A model generated the notes under the pieces. The model searched no databases. It saw only the letters and a program-made list of their open reading frames with translations, and was not told the DNA's origin. Positions 1 through 12,000 of a stretch of 64,000 nt of DNA are shown here, piece after piece (the stretch's first letter is position 1; each line of letters opens with the position of its first letter). The position numbers and the translations under genes were made by a program. The DNA is taken from contig CM032808.1 in the NCBI GenBank assembly GCA_019155185.1, positions 654,870 through 718,869 of the forward strand. The letters are read 5' to 3'. This stretch comes from Beaufortia kweichowensis (Eukaryota; Chordata; Actinopteri; Cypriniformes; Gastromyzontidae).

Positions 1-1049
1 CAAAACACTCAGAAGAACAGATGATTCATCTTTCACTCAGTAAACAGTTGACACAGAAAGAAAAATTGTATTTCATAGTCTTTAAACCAGAGATGTTATA
101 CACAATAGACTTTTAAGCATCAAATAATGTGTTCAGAACGCTAAAGAGTCATCAGTGACTTCTGTGTGTAGAATGCATTCAACTACATCATGTTAATAAC
201 ACTGAGCAGAAAGTAAAAGCATATCATGTTTAGATTCATGAGTTTCACACTTAATGGCAGAAACAAACAGCTAAAGAAAGAAGAATCACAGGAGGAGATG
301 AACACAAACCACACGCCACATCGAGTCACGCTCTCTCGTGTTGGAAATGTCTACAGACGGTTCGTTTCTGGAAGGATGGCTTGCTGTGATACTATCACGG
401 ACTGCAGGAGGTTAGTCACAATTCTGTGCTTAATATGAGTTAAATACATATGAATAAACTGCAGATCTGTAGATGCATTTAGCAGACGCTTTGGATAAAA
501 GAGGTAATAAACATACATGAAATCACTATTGTTTACTGTATCACAGCAACAATAATGATACACTGTTTTGTTAAAGCACTTTTGTTTTTGGAGTTAGCTT
601 GTTTATAGATAATGAATTGGAGTTCTCTAAACAGTGTCAACACTGATGCTAAATGTCTTTAAAACACAGACTCGACCAATTAGAGGCGGGACTATGTGTT
701 ATTCTGACCAATGAGAGACAGAGCAAGTGTCGATTCTGAAATTGTGTTGACAATGTTTTCTCAGAACTGAACGTGAATATTTATTCACATCACCACAAAC
801 TTTCACAGATCCACCGGCACAACAGTTAACGTTTGTATGAATAACAGCAGACGTGTGATTTACACATACAAACACAGGACAGAATATTGAGTTACAGATG
901 AATTTCTCGTGACTGGACACAAATGTCAACAACAGAGAATAATCTGTTATTGTTGTTGTCTTTGACCCGTGATTCACAGCACAGTGCATCATAGTTACGT
1001 CTCATACATACAGAGAGAAATGTGAGGAATAAGAAATCATGTTTATTAC
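1..1049 (-). other. arid5b: arid5b intron 3 (partial)
   Basis: This is non-coding sequence downstream of the exon 3 donor (G/GTAATA at 1049-1050, read on the minus strand). I found no next arid5b exon here. At 472-501 it holds a short fragment of the teleost SINE-tail type, with an internal 13-bp block inverted relative to other copies. The small open frames show no family resemblance. Confidence 0.6.
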
Positions 1050-3463
1050 CGAGTTCAGCTTTCTCTTTCAGGACGTCTTTGAAGTTGAGTCCACTGTTGA
1101 GGGTGGATTCTCTGTATCTGTGAAGCGCTTCTCTCTGGCCGTTCTTGCCGAGCTCTTTCAGGACGGTGTGTTTCAGGGGCGTGGCCCGCAGACCATTCTT
1201 CCAACACGACCAATCGACCACCATCCATTTCACCAGATCCTCCAACTTCACAATGACCTTCTCTGAAACGGCGATGACCTCGTCCTGTTGAGAGGAACAC
1301 AGTATACAGATGAAGAAGTGTGTGACGTAAAACATGTCTTACTGTTCCAAAGGCCATCAAAGATTTCTACAAAAGGTGTAAACACTGTTTAAACCATTCC
1401 TGACCAGTCACAACACAACAACCAATGGTTTCATCTGTTTATCCAAACAATAAAACACAAAAATAAATATTTCTCTACCAGATAACGGTCAACAATATTT
1501 GCCGTTACATAAACAACAGGTGCACTTAAATCTTGTTTATACTTTACATGTGTGCGATGTATAAATACACATCAGGACACAACAGAAGCGAGTACATTTA
1601 GAGATGTCATATAATGTACCGCCACGACAAAATAAAGATCAAAATGAACATATTGATTTAAGACACTGGACTGGAACATTAAGTGCACAATAATAATGGT
1701 TGAAACAGGTCCAGTCGTGTCTATATAAAGCACAGCAGTGATTTGTCAGCGTGCACACAGAGCTATATAAACACACCAGCAAAGCCTCTTATGGTAAAGT
1801 GGAAAAATCATATCCATGAATAATTCTTTTGTTATGTATCTTGCACAATCTAAATGCTCATTTCTATTGTAATGCGTCAGAGCGCTGAAGCTTTCTAATG
1901 ACTGGGCCAAGTGGCTCTTACTGGAGTTATTGGTTTCTAAAGTGAAGCAAAGGCTTTGCTTGTGTCCTGGCACAGGATAACACACTGCTCCTGGTCACAC
2001 GATGAATCTGGGGAACAGATGCGTTTCTATTTAACAGAATGATTACACTAAACTGAGAAAACTCTTCCTGAGCATCCTTCAGCTACAGTTTCCAATAAAA
2101 CCAAGCGTAAAATATACAGATACAGTAAATCACAGCACAGCCTGCTTTGAAATCAAGTTTTTCTTTCAGTTTTCTGATGGATCTGTATGCTGAACAGACC
2201 GTGTCTAATAATGTTCTGCTTCAGTAGAAAGTTTTCTTTCGGTTCTATAGACTCGAGTTCATTGTCATGCTGTCAAGCAAACACTTTATCTCTTGTACAG
2301 ACAGCATAATGAATAAAAATGACTTCACTTTAGCGTACTTAACTGTTCCATATGACAAGCTTTCTAAAGTTACCAAGCCATAGAAAATCAAAGAGGTTAA
2401 ATAAGAGCGGTTAATGGCCGGATACGAACACGCTGGCCATGATTTCCGTCTCATCTCCAGCCGCGCACGTGTGCATTCCTCACCATTCACAACCGCTGGG
2501 TCACGACCCAAAAATTGTTTGCAGGTCTGTTCTGACAGAGTCAGGAAATAAAAATGCTACATGCAAACAATAAAATGCAATTAACCATATAATCATACGT
2601 ACTTAAAGCAAAATAATGAGAGAAATGTTCTGTGTTTGCATCTAATCAGATTCAAACATCATCTTTTAGAAGATGCACAAAAACTGTATTAAATACAAGT
2701 TCACATGTAACAAGATTTAAAGATATGTTTTACATGTTATTTCAAATAAAATCACATAACCTTGAGTCTATGCATTTGGCAAAATCCTCTGAGAAGCACC
2801 AAAGTCCTTTTTACAGTTTTGAAAGACTGCAGCTCATGCGAGCGAACACGCATCTGTTTTTACGGCACTGTAAGGCAAAGTGGGTCAAACGCTGTTATCG
2901 GTGACAACGACAGAGCAAATTTATTCTCAGATCACATGATCTCCATACTGCTTCAATGTGTGTGAATTCATTCAGGAGGAAAACAGCGTGTATTATTAAA
3001 TGAAGCTTTAAAAGCTTCATCAAACGTCTCACTCCACTGATTCACAGGTCAACTCAAGAATTCAACAGGTCAACACCTGCTAACATGAACACAGAAGATC
3101 TTTTTAATGTTAATTCAAAGTTATCTCAATTCAAGCTCAAATTATATGTGGACAATAAAAGCTAAAAAACACATTTATGCATTTGCTCTGAATTAGACAT
3201 TTATTTTTAAATCAGAGAATGTTAGCAAATGTCAAACTAGTCTTGACATGCACTTTAGGAAAAATAATAGCCATATTATAAGAGGATTAAATTCTTAACA
3301 ATATTTTAGGATTAACACATTGTTTTGTTTCTATATGCCATCTTAATTCCATAAATTGCTCAGTTCAAACTCAAGACACTTGAATCAGACAATCTCATCC
3401 TAATCTGTTTATCTCTTCAAAAAAACACTCAAACACAACTAAAATTGTTACTCCTTCAGCAAA

Positions 3464-3508
<45 letters not shown>

Positions 3509-5200
3509 AACATCACCCTGAGATTTAACCAAAGACTTCTTTATATATTATATATGCATTATCCATGTACAAATATATATATTTATTTGAGACAATTATT
3601 TGTAACAAAGTGTAACATTAACACAACAACTGTATGAGCCATATTCAAAGAGATTTTAATGGAAAAGTTCTAAAGTTCATTTTAAAATGTATTGATTCTC
3701 ATGTCATGCCACATCTTTGTGACTTTCTTTTTTCTGCAGAACACAAAAGAAGATATTTTAGAAGATAAAGTTAATCAAACAACATTGACCCTCATTAAAC
3801 ACAAAACCACTGAGACATTTCTTAAAGTATCTTCTTTTGTGTTCATACAGGTTTATAAACCACATGGGAGGGAATAAATGATGATCAAATTGATCATGAC
3901 ACTCCTGACTAACACACAGCATCAACAACACAGATTTAACGAAATAATCCAAGCATACACTTTACCTCCATCATCATTCAGATAATAAAGCGGTGTAAAG
4001 TAAAGATCAACTAAACTAACACATGACTTTAACAACCACTTCACCAGAATCAGTGTCATTGCCATATAAAGTGCCCAACTATAGACTAAAGCAGTTTATT
4101 TTCAGCTCTCTATAGATGTGTAAAGAGAAAACCAGCGGCTGCAATCAGCTCAGTGTCTGTCAAAGACTCAAAAATAACTTACAGATGTGCCACCGACATC
4201 CTCTCTGAATCGAAGTCTGTGAGAACGCTTCCAGCTGATTGGACTCTGTGAAATATGATGACGCTGCCTTACAAAATGAAAGCCATTCGTCATGAAACGC
4301 CAGAGCTTTGAGAGACAATGCAAATGTTTGTTCTGAATTCTTGCATGAAGGTAAAAGAGAAACACAAAATATCATAGTCAACCGCACACTCAGAGTTAAG
4401 GTTCTCATCATCAGGTTACATGTCGTCTATATGTATTTGTTATGAATATCTGTGAAATTATTCATTGTTTGATTGTTTTAAAGATGTCTCAAGAACGCAT
4501 ACTGTGTGAATCTCATCTGATTGGTGGACGTGATATAAAATGTCTTCCTTCAAAAGACAGTTGAGACAAAAAACTTTATTTAGTGTCAGTCACCATCTAC
4601 TTTCATTGTAAGGAAAAGAACAGCTTAAACATTCTGCAAATGATCTCTAAACAAACACTTTTTATGAGTTGGGTAACTAATCTTTTTTCAAAAACAACTA
4701 GTTTTCAGAAAACCCATTAATGGCATTATTATGAAAATTAGACTCGTTTTGCTGCCACAGAAAAGTCAACATGTTATGAAATGTAACCTACAAGAGGAGT
4801 GCCGATTTCATTTGAACTATAAATATGGAAATGAAACACAAACGTGGACTAACGCCAGGCAGTAGATATGTGTCTGGATCAGAGCCACACGTTTCCCGCG
4901 TAACACTCCAAACTCCACATTTTCAGGTTTGTAATCTAAATAACAGCTGAAGAAGGCAACTAATGTGACATTAACGCCGTTCCCAGGATCCTTTGAAGTT
5001 ACTGCGAGGAAATTTGCAAGCGTATTTGCACAAACAGACATTATCTTTCATACGTTTGTAAATGTACCGTATGTGTACATGCAAACTATGTCTGTTAAAC
5101 AAAGTGCTCAGTGCTTGCTGGAGTCTGATATGAAATCTATTTATAACACAGACACTCATTTAGTTCTGCTCTAATGTCACATAAATGCTATTCATACACC

Positions 5201-5246
<46 letters not shown>

Positions 5247-8200
5247 AGGGTAAAACAATGATATTACGAGCTATGGGACTCAAGAACAACTGGGTCTAAT
5301 TAAAGGCTGAAAAACTGTGAGAACAGCCTGAAACTATTGCCAAAACAATTCCTCCCTTTAAAATGACACAGATTTTCTCAGAAACACAATCATAAATGAT
5401 GCATTGGCTCGGGCTGGGGAGCGGTTACGCGTCTTTCTTCCTGAAAAACAGTTTTATGCTTTAGGATGGATTTAGAAAAATGAAAGATGAGGGGATATTT
5501 AATTAGAAAAGACAGATCTGCTGGAAGAGGAGTACAGTAAGAGCGTCTTCAGAAGAGCGTTAGGTTGCCCTCTCTAGGCACAAAGTCTAAGTGTTCGATT
5601 TTCTCGGCCGTCTGCCAGGAAGAGATCACTGCAGGCCTGACTGTTTTACCCAGCGCTCTCTTTCTAATGAATGACTAACCCCAGCCAGAGGGGAAATTAC
5701 ATCACTTGGGTGTAGAAACAAAAAGGCATTCGCAGAGTGGCCCTGTTTTATCACACAATCATACTTGCATACCTTCCTGCTTGCATACACACGCTGGCTA
5801 AACATTAGCACATTGCCTCACGTGTTACGTAAAACTTTATTATCTTTACCGTTTGTTCACGTCGCTTAATAAGACACACTGGCGACCGGTGTTAATATGT
5901 AACATTTAACAAAAATAATACATACGCAAGAAAAATGAAACTAGTTCATTCTGGGTCGTATGCATTATTTGTGGTTTGTCGTGTAACCTGTTTTAATTTA
6001 GCTGGATGAATTTGTGTCAGAAAGCCGCAGAGTTTGACTGATCGCCTTTAAACCAGAAGCTATGGAAAGTATTTTCTACACCTTTCAAAAATATTCCTGC
6101 GTAACTCCAAATCCAAACTATGTCTAATTTAATAATAGTTGCATTTTGAATAACATTATTTCATAAAAGTTTTTCCCCTATAGATGCAGATTCACATGTT
6201 TGTTATTGTATCATTAACCCAACCTCGGCAAATGCTGCCTGATTCTCTGATAGTCGATTAACTTTATCAGCAGTCGCTGGGGTTATTCGCTGCAAATGCA
6301 AATGTAATTTAATTGGACAATCTGCTGAGTGCATGTTGAGAATCTCACATTACTGCAGGTGCTCTGCCTGACACTTCATCACATTGTTATTTAAATTCAT
6401 CATGTCTCGTTTAGCAGCTACAACAGAGAATGAACAAAACATTCTTCACAGTCTTTTCACACAACAATACCTGTTACGACTTGTGTAAAACAAGTGCACT
6501 TCATGCTCAGAACTAGTCTTTATAGTCTACAGAACAGATATATATATATGGGTAATTTCAGCATGACGGATGTGATATTTTCATGAAATATAAATTCCTG
6601 TTTATATTTTACTAAAGCCCTATTGATAAGAGTCCAGACAAAGAAAAATATCAGTCTATACACGAGTTATCTATTTTAAAAATGGAAATATACATGCATT
6701 ATGAATGTGACATTTATGAGAGAAACATACTTTGTAGGATTTCTGTGAATTAAAACACACAAACCAGAAGCAATAATACCCAACCAATGAAGAAGAGATG
6801 ACTCTTAAAAAACTCTTTGATTTAAACATAAATAAATGCTTTAAAAACTTTTTTTTGGAACAAACACACTTTTGCCAGTCGCCAATTTTTTGCAACTTTT
6901 CCAACAATTTTTAAAATATCTTCTGATCCTCTTGTCTGGCTGATATATTGTTGTTTTATTACTTAATAAAGCTGCTGTGTTAGTAAGCGTATGCTATCGC
7001 TTCTAAAAATAGTTCTTGGCCCAAATACAGTACAGCTGACAGTATCTACTGCACCATATTCTCCATACTGTACCGTACACGAAAGAGGAGAACATTGTTC
7101 TCCCGAGCCGCTTGGAAATCAGCAGCAGTCATGAATGCGTAATAAATTTGTAAAGCAAATAATTGGCATAGCTGCTGCGTGGGGGAGGAGAGAGATCTCT
7201 GATGCACTAAACACACACACACCATTAACACTCAATGGGTTTTTTCTCAATAACACCTCCATATGCCGTGTAAACATCACCCTTTCGAGGTCGACAGTTT
7301 GCGTTTCCCCCAATATTGATAATAATTCAGCACAGTAAGCTTGACATTTGGACCGAGCTTTTGGCAGAACCTGTTGATTATTTTGAAAAGGCTATTTAAG
7401 CCCCTGCACGGAGCTTCAACACACGGCTCATTGTCTTTCTGTATTCAGGACTGGCCATTACATGAGCGCTGCAAGATAAAACAGGTACAGACCTTGTTAC
7501 ATTAGCCATGTAAGAGTGCAGCTGTGCTGCTTTGTTAAAATAGCAATCGCAACACAATTGGCAGAACACAATGGCTGGCAACACAAGTGTCCAAAAAACA
7601 CATACAAATACGCAAACATCTAATGAACAGCTTTCATTTAAATCACAAACCATAGTCCTATATCAGCCTGACAACAAGCAAAAGTCATTTTTATGAGGTC
7701 AGATCAGGTAGAAAAAGCTCTTTAACAATTACACACTTTTAGCCTGGATTGAAATATATTTCTATAGCACTTTTCACAGTCATCTGGTATATGAAATGAA
7801 TAATCAGAAACAATGCTCATAAATAACTTCATCTCATGAACACAATAATGTACAAGAAGAAACAAGCATGCTCGAGTACATCAAAGGGTTAAACCCACAA
7901 ATTTGTTATTTCTTTTGCTCAAACAGATGTGACTGTGTCTATGAGATGTGGACCGAAGCTGCAGGACTTTGACATAATAACCTTCATAAATGTCACCGGC
8001 AGTCCTGCTGCGCGCGATCACAGCCATTATTCATCAATGCATATCGCTTCACAGATCGCCCATTTAGCCAAATATCCCAAAGCACAAGCTGTACATCGTG
8101 TTTGGCGCATATGCATGTTTGTCTCGATCCATCATGGGCATTATTTCAAGCATCAGCAGAACGCAACATCGCCACAATATTTCCGCACTGTCGCGTATCA

Positions 8201-8943
8201 GATGAAACAAGCACTTGATGTGTCAACTTCACGCAATGGCATCATTCTTATCATGTTTAAAGCACCATACGCGAATGACTCCGCGTCTATTATTAAACGC
8301 GACGCAAGCTCGTCCACGCGCGTTCAGATGCGAGAAAGGCGATCAGATGTCTCGCGAAGCAAAGATCGCGTTACATTTCATAAACATACGGCACAGAAAG
8401 CAAAGCGCGACGTGCGGTAAGAAATAACGTGCCATTACCTCTCCGTGCGTGACATTTCTGCCCTGCGGGGTATCATCTGGGAGAAAATAAAGTTTGGAGC
8501 TGGATAAAAGTTGCTTGCTCGTCCTTTCCTCCCACAGGAGCTGCAGTTCCGCGATGCAGACGGGATCCTCGGGTTTACATCTCACCAAAAAAAAATCTCC
8601 CAGGGACAAAATTCTCGCTTTGCCTTCAAGGTGAAACCTAAACGCCTTGTAGAAAATGTAAGGTCCGTGCAAACCACAAGGCGAGCCGACCCACTGCGGA
8701 AACACGGAGAGAGAGAGCGCATTCATATTCACGCATCCATAAACTGAGCTCTTACATACACTTTACATGATGACGAGAATAAATGACACTCTATATAAAC
8801 ACGTATCAATGAGACAACATGAACTTGACTTGTAAAGTTTCCTCGTGCGTGATGTCTGTGTGATGTGATAAGATGATGTGTGTGCGCATTATAAAGGATT
8901 GTAATGTTGTGTGTGTTATTACCAGCAGTGAGTTGGGCTCCAT
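1050..8943 (-). CDS. arid5b: ARID5B, N-terminal coding exons (gene continues off left edge)
   Basis: AT-rich interactive domain 5B is a nuclear DNA-binding regulator; in mammals it works with the histone demethylase PHF2. Three coding exons are read on the minus strand: 8923-8943 (MEPNSLL), 8439-8693 (85 codons, starting WVGSPCGLHGPYIFYKAF) and 1050-1284 (78 codons plus one base, starting DEVIAVSEKVIVKLEDLVKW and ending NFKDVLKEKAEL). All have GT-AG borders and compatible phases. The 170 residues match the N-terminal, BAH-like part of vertebrate ARID5B, upstream of the ARID domain, so only the long isoform is represented. Intron 1 is 229 bp and intron 2 is 7.1 kb; intron 3 begins at 1049 and leaves the window. 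The start is the conserved MEPNSL methionine. The middle of exon 3 (around MVVDWSCWKNGLRATPLKHT) differs from the human sequence as I remember it, while both flanks are strongly conserved. Identity is secure; family function is from knowledge, not from this sequence. Confidence 0.95.
3467..3505. repeat. (TA)n microsatellite
   Basis: An uninterrupted AT dinucleotide run of about 39 bp in arid5b intron 2. Confidence 0.95.
5200..5247. repeat. (CT)n(CA)n compound microsatellite
   Basis: About 22 bp of CT followed directly by about 25 bp of CA, in arid5b intron 2. Confidence 0.95.
6631..6850 (+). repeat. unnamed interspersed repeat, copy 1
   Basis: It begins near AGTCCAGACAAAG and carries ATCAGTCTATACACGAGTTA, TTTGTAGGATTTCTGTGAAT and GAAGAGATGACTCTT of the family. 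The right part is truncated or diverged relative to copy 2. Confidence 0.7.
7040..7620. promoter_or_regulatory. candidate conserved non-coding element in arid5b intron 2
   Basis: A stretch almost free of simple repeats, with dense motif-like words (AATAATTGGCATAGCTGC, CTATTTAAGCCCC, TGACATTTGGACC) and no coding frame with family resemblance. The texture resembles vertebrate developmental enhancers; no alignment was possible. Confidence 0.25.
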
Positions 8944-9080
8944 CTCGTCGCTCTGAATTGATTAAACTCAAACATTCTCTCCAAACTTGTTGGCTTGAAT
9001 GGATCACCGCAGGTCCTGGCAGGACAAAATATCAGCCCGCGCCTCGACGCCGCGACCTTCAATATGAAATCGACACACTG
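8690..9080 (-). promoter_or_regulatory. arid5b: arid5b 5' region and presumed promoter
   Basis: This covers intron 1, the start codon at 8941-8943 and the sequence upstream of it on the minus strand. CpG dinucleotides are frequent from about 7970 to 9070, denser than in the flanking AT-rich DNA, as expected of a CpG-type promoter. I cannot place the transcription start or a TATA box. Confidence 0.35.
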
Positions 9081-12000
9081 CGAAATTAGCTGACCTAAAA
9101 TGACGGCGATTGATGTCTAATATTTTTTCAACGCCTATTCCTTCGCTTACCATCATTTTTTTACATTTTCAAGACGAGGCATTTGTCATAAATTCGTAAA
9201 TACATATTGAGGCTGCTGTATTTGTGCTCGCTCGGCATTTCGAAGCCTGTTAAAAAACCCAAGCTTGTCTAAACACAAACATTGTTATCGACTCTAACAA
9301 TGTTCACCCTTTAATCTTAAAACATACCTTAAACGATTTTTTCCATTTAAAACAAACGGCTGTATAGTGACAAAATGTACACCGGTGGTTTTATGCATCT
9401 GTCAGGACCTGAAGAAAGGAGGTTTGTATGTGTATAAAAAAACATTTCCTGCAGAGATTCTTCCTCTTATTTCTAAAAATGAATTATATACAATAATCGT
9501 TCCATCATGTAAATATTATTCAAACGCGGTAACGTAGTAACGTAAACGTGTGGATATGGGCAAATGATCGTATGATTGTATCCAGGAGCGCTTTAATGAT
9601 GGCAAACGCTGTTAAAATGTATCAAGCTCGTGTTAACGCGACACATGGAAACATTGTTACATCGCCTCATGAATTGTTGCCATTATGGGCATCTGGGGTT
9701 TGGATATGATCCTCAGTAACAATACGACTGCAATATTACAGCCATCTCGTGTGCCAGAAGCGAATACATGTCACAGTGTTTGATAAGAGAAATCAAAGCA
9801 GCTATAAAGCGATCAGATGTGAAAATACACATGCACTTATTGTTTTATCGAGAATTAAAGTCACGTTGTTGTTTTAAGGGTGATCTTTTTGCCATCGAGC
9901 TTTCACACGGTAAAGACGAATAGAAAACAGATCTGAGAACAATCGGATTATAAATATTTAGACATTTATGCCTCCTGCATATTTTATAGGCGGTCGATGC
10001 AGATGAGCAGATTTTTTGCTCGTGTAATTATTTGCTTTGTGTGAAAATATATGGCGGTGCCCTTAAAAAAGTTGAAGCATATGGCCTGAATTACAGGATG
10101 TTACATTTACGTCAGCTATTTTTATGTCTTATGCAATGTTTTATCTCCAGTCACGAGGGCGAGCTGGTGATTATGAACATGATCGCATTCACGCTTCGTA
10201 TAACAGACTTAATGTGATTTACTTCATTTGAATCATAAGACGTTATTGTGTTTTTTGGAGGCGGGGTTATTTCTCTGAAAAAAGAGGGAAACTAAATGAA
10301 AAGAATAGGTTTGGGTGATGAGGAATGTGGATGAGAACAAAAAACAGAAAGAGGATAAGAAATAACTACATTATAATAATTACTATTCCAGTATTGCTTA
10401 AAAATAATTATAATGCTTAACTTTTTTTTAATCTGACATATGTCATGAGATTTTTAACGATCATTAATAGGTAGTTTAATGATATAAAAAAATATAATTG
10501 GTGAAATATCAGGATTGTACAGGTACAGGATATTGGTATTGAGCCAATACAGTATGTAAATGAATGATAGTATGTGAGTGTCCTTGTGATTGGAGGAAGT
10601 CATGTCAGCCAATGATTAAACAGCTTTCTTTGAGCCAGTGAGCAGTAATAGCAGATGCATTCAGCTCCACCATCAGTCATCCTGCTGTACTGTCACAATG
10701 ACACTCAATACACTTCTGTTTATGGGTCAGATTGATTCAAAGGGACGTGTTATTCAAGTTCTTTTAATCAGAAACATATTTTGTTATTTAGTACATCTTT
10801 TGGCTGTTTACTATCTTTATAAACGCTTGTAAAACACTGTTGCTTAATGTTCCTCCAGTCGGAGCTGTAATAAAAGATGATGATAATGATGATGTTAAGA
10901 ATAATCTGTATCACAGATTGTGTGTTTCAGTATCTTCTGCAGCATAGATTTCTTCAGCCTGCTGACAGTATGAGTACAGCAGATTGATAGTCTAATCTTT
11001 CTCTCTGAGCTGCGAGGAACATTTGCAGTTTGAAAGCATGTGGAAAAATTGAATTCTCCCTCTCTCTCCTCTCTCCCTGTGTCTCTCTCTCTCTCTCTCT
11101 CTCTCTGGTACCGTGAGACTGAACGTGCTGCTTTGCCTGTCAATGGTTTTTGCATGACTATGCTTTCCTTAGCGCTCCATTAATCCCCTTATTTGTTTTC
11201 AGAACAATGCGACGCAAAATGTTCTTCATTTTCTGTTCATACAAACTGCATTTGAATACAACTGACGAGTCTTGCATTCATTCACTGTATATGCAGCAGT
11301 GTTCCTCTCACTAAATTACCTGTAATTATATATTATGGTCTTTGGTTTCAGAACCTGTTTTGAATTAGAAGCACGCTCATTTCTGAGGATTGCTCTGAGG
11401 CATTGAAACGCTGTTCATCTTACCATCTGTAATTTACAGGGTGAGAAGAAATAACGGCATCAGCATTTTTTCTCTCCCTTTAGAGATAACGTATAAATTA
11501 ATGACAAATTGATACAAACTCCACACTGCTGCCTGTGGCAGAAATCACAAACCACAGCTCCAAACACAAAGAGATCTTAAAATACAGACTGTATCAGACA
11601 TATTTATAGATGATTTTAGTGTTATATGAACAATAATCTGCTCATTTATTAACACAAAGTTTTGATTTAAAATTCTGATTTAATATTGCCATTTTTATAG
11701 CATTAATATCATAACATTAATATCATAGATTAAACTAACGAGTCTTTAGTTTTACAGGTGTTTAAATATATGTATTTTTATTGGAATTGTTAAATAAATT
11801 ATTAAAAATGCTAATTAACAGAATTATTATTAATCCAACATATATAAATACACAGACCACTAATATAAATGACAAAATAAAAATCAATCTTCAAAACTGT
11901 CATGATGGATTAAACCATGTTAATAATAATAATTACATAAAAAATGTTTACAATAAATATGTGGAATGAGATTTAGTGCCATCTGTGGTCGAGAGAGAAA

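Larger units (their letters stand above)
1285..8438 (-). other. arid5b: arid5b intron 2 with enhancer-like blocks
   Basis: This 7.1-kb intron carries a (TA)n tract at 3467-3505, a (CT)n(CA)n tract at about 5200-5247 and one copy of an unnamed interspersed repeat at 6631-6850. Between these are stretches with little simple repeat, balanced composition and homeodomain-type TAAT cores, notably about 5380-5860 and 7040-7620. Such stretches in an intron of a developmental regulator are often conserved enhancers, but that is inference from appearance only. The part next to exon 2 (about 7970-8438) is CpG-rich and probably belongs to the promoter island. Confidence 0.4.

Noticed and set aside
1039..1360. 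Other-frame products over arid5b exon 3
   Set aside because: They overlap the true exon in shifted frames or on the other strand and have no family resemblance.
8511..8747. Plus-strand 78-codon frame over arid5b exon 2
   Set aside because: It is an antisense shadow of the conserved WVGSPCGLHG exon.
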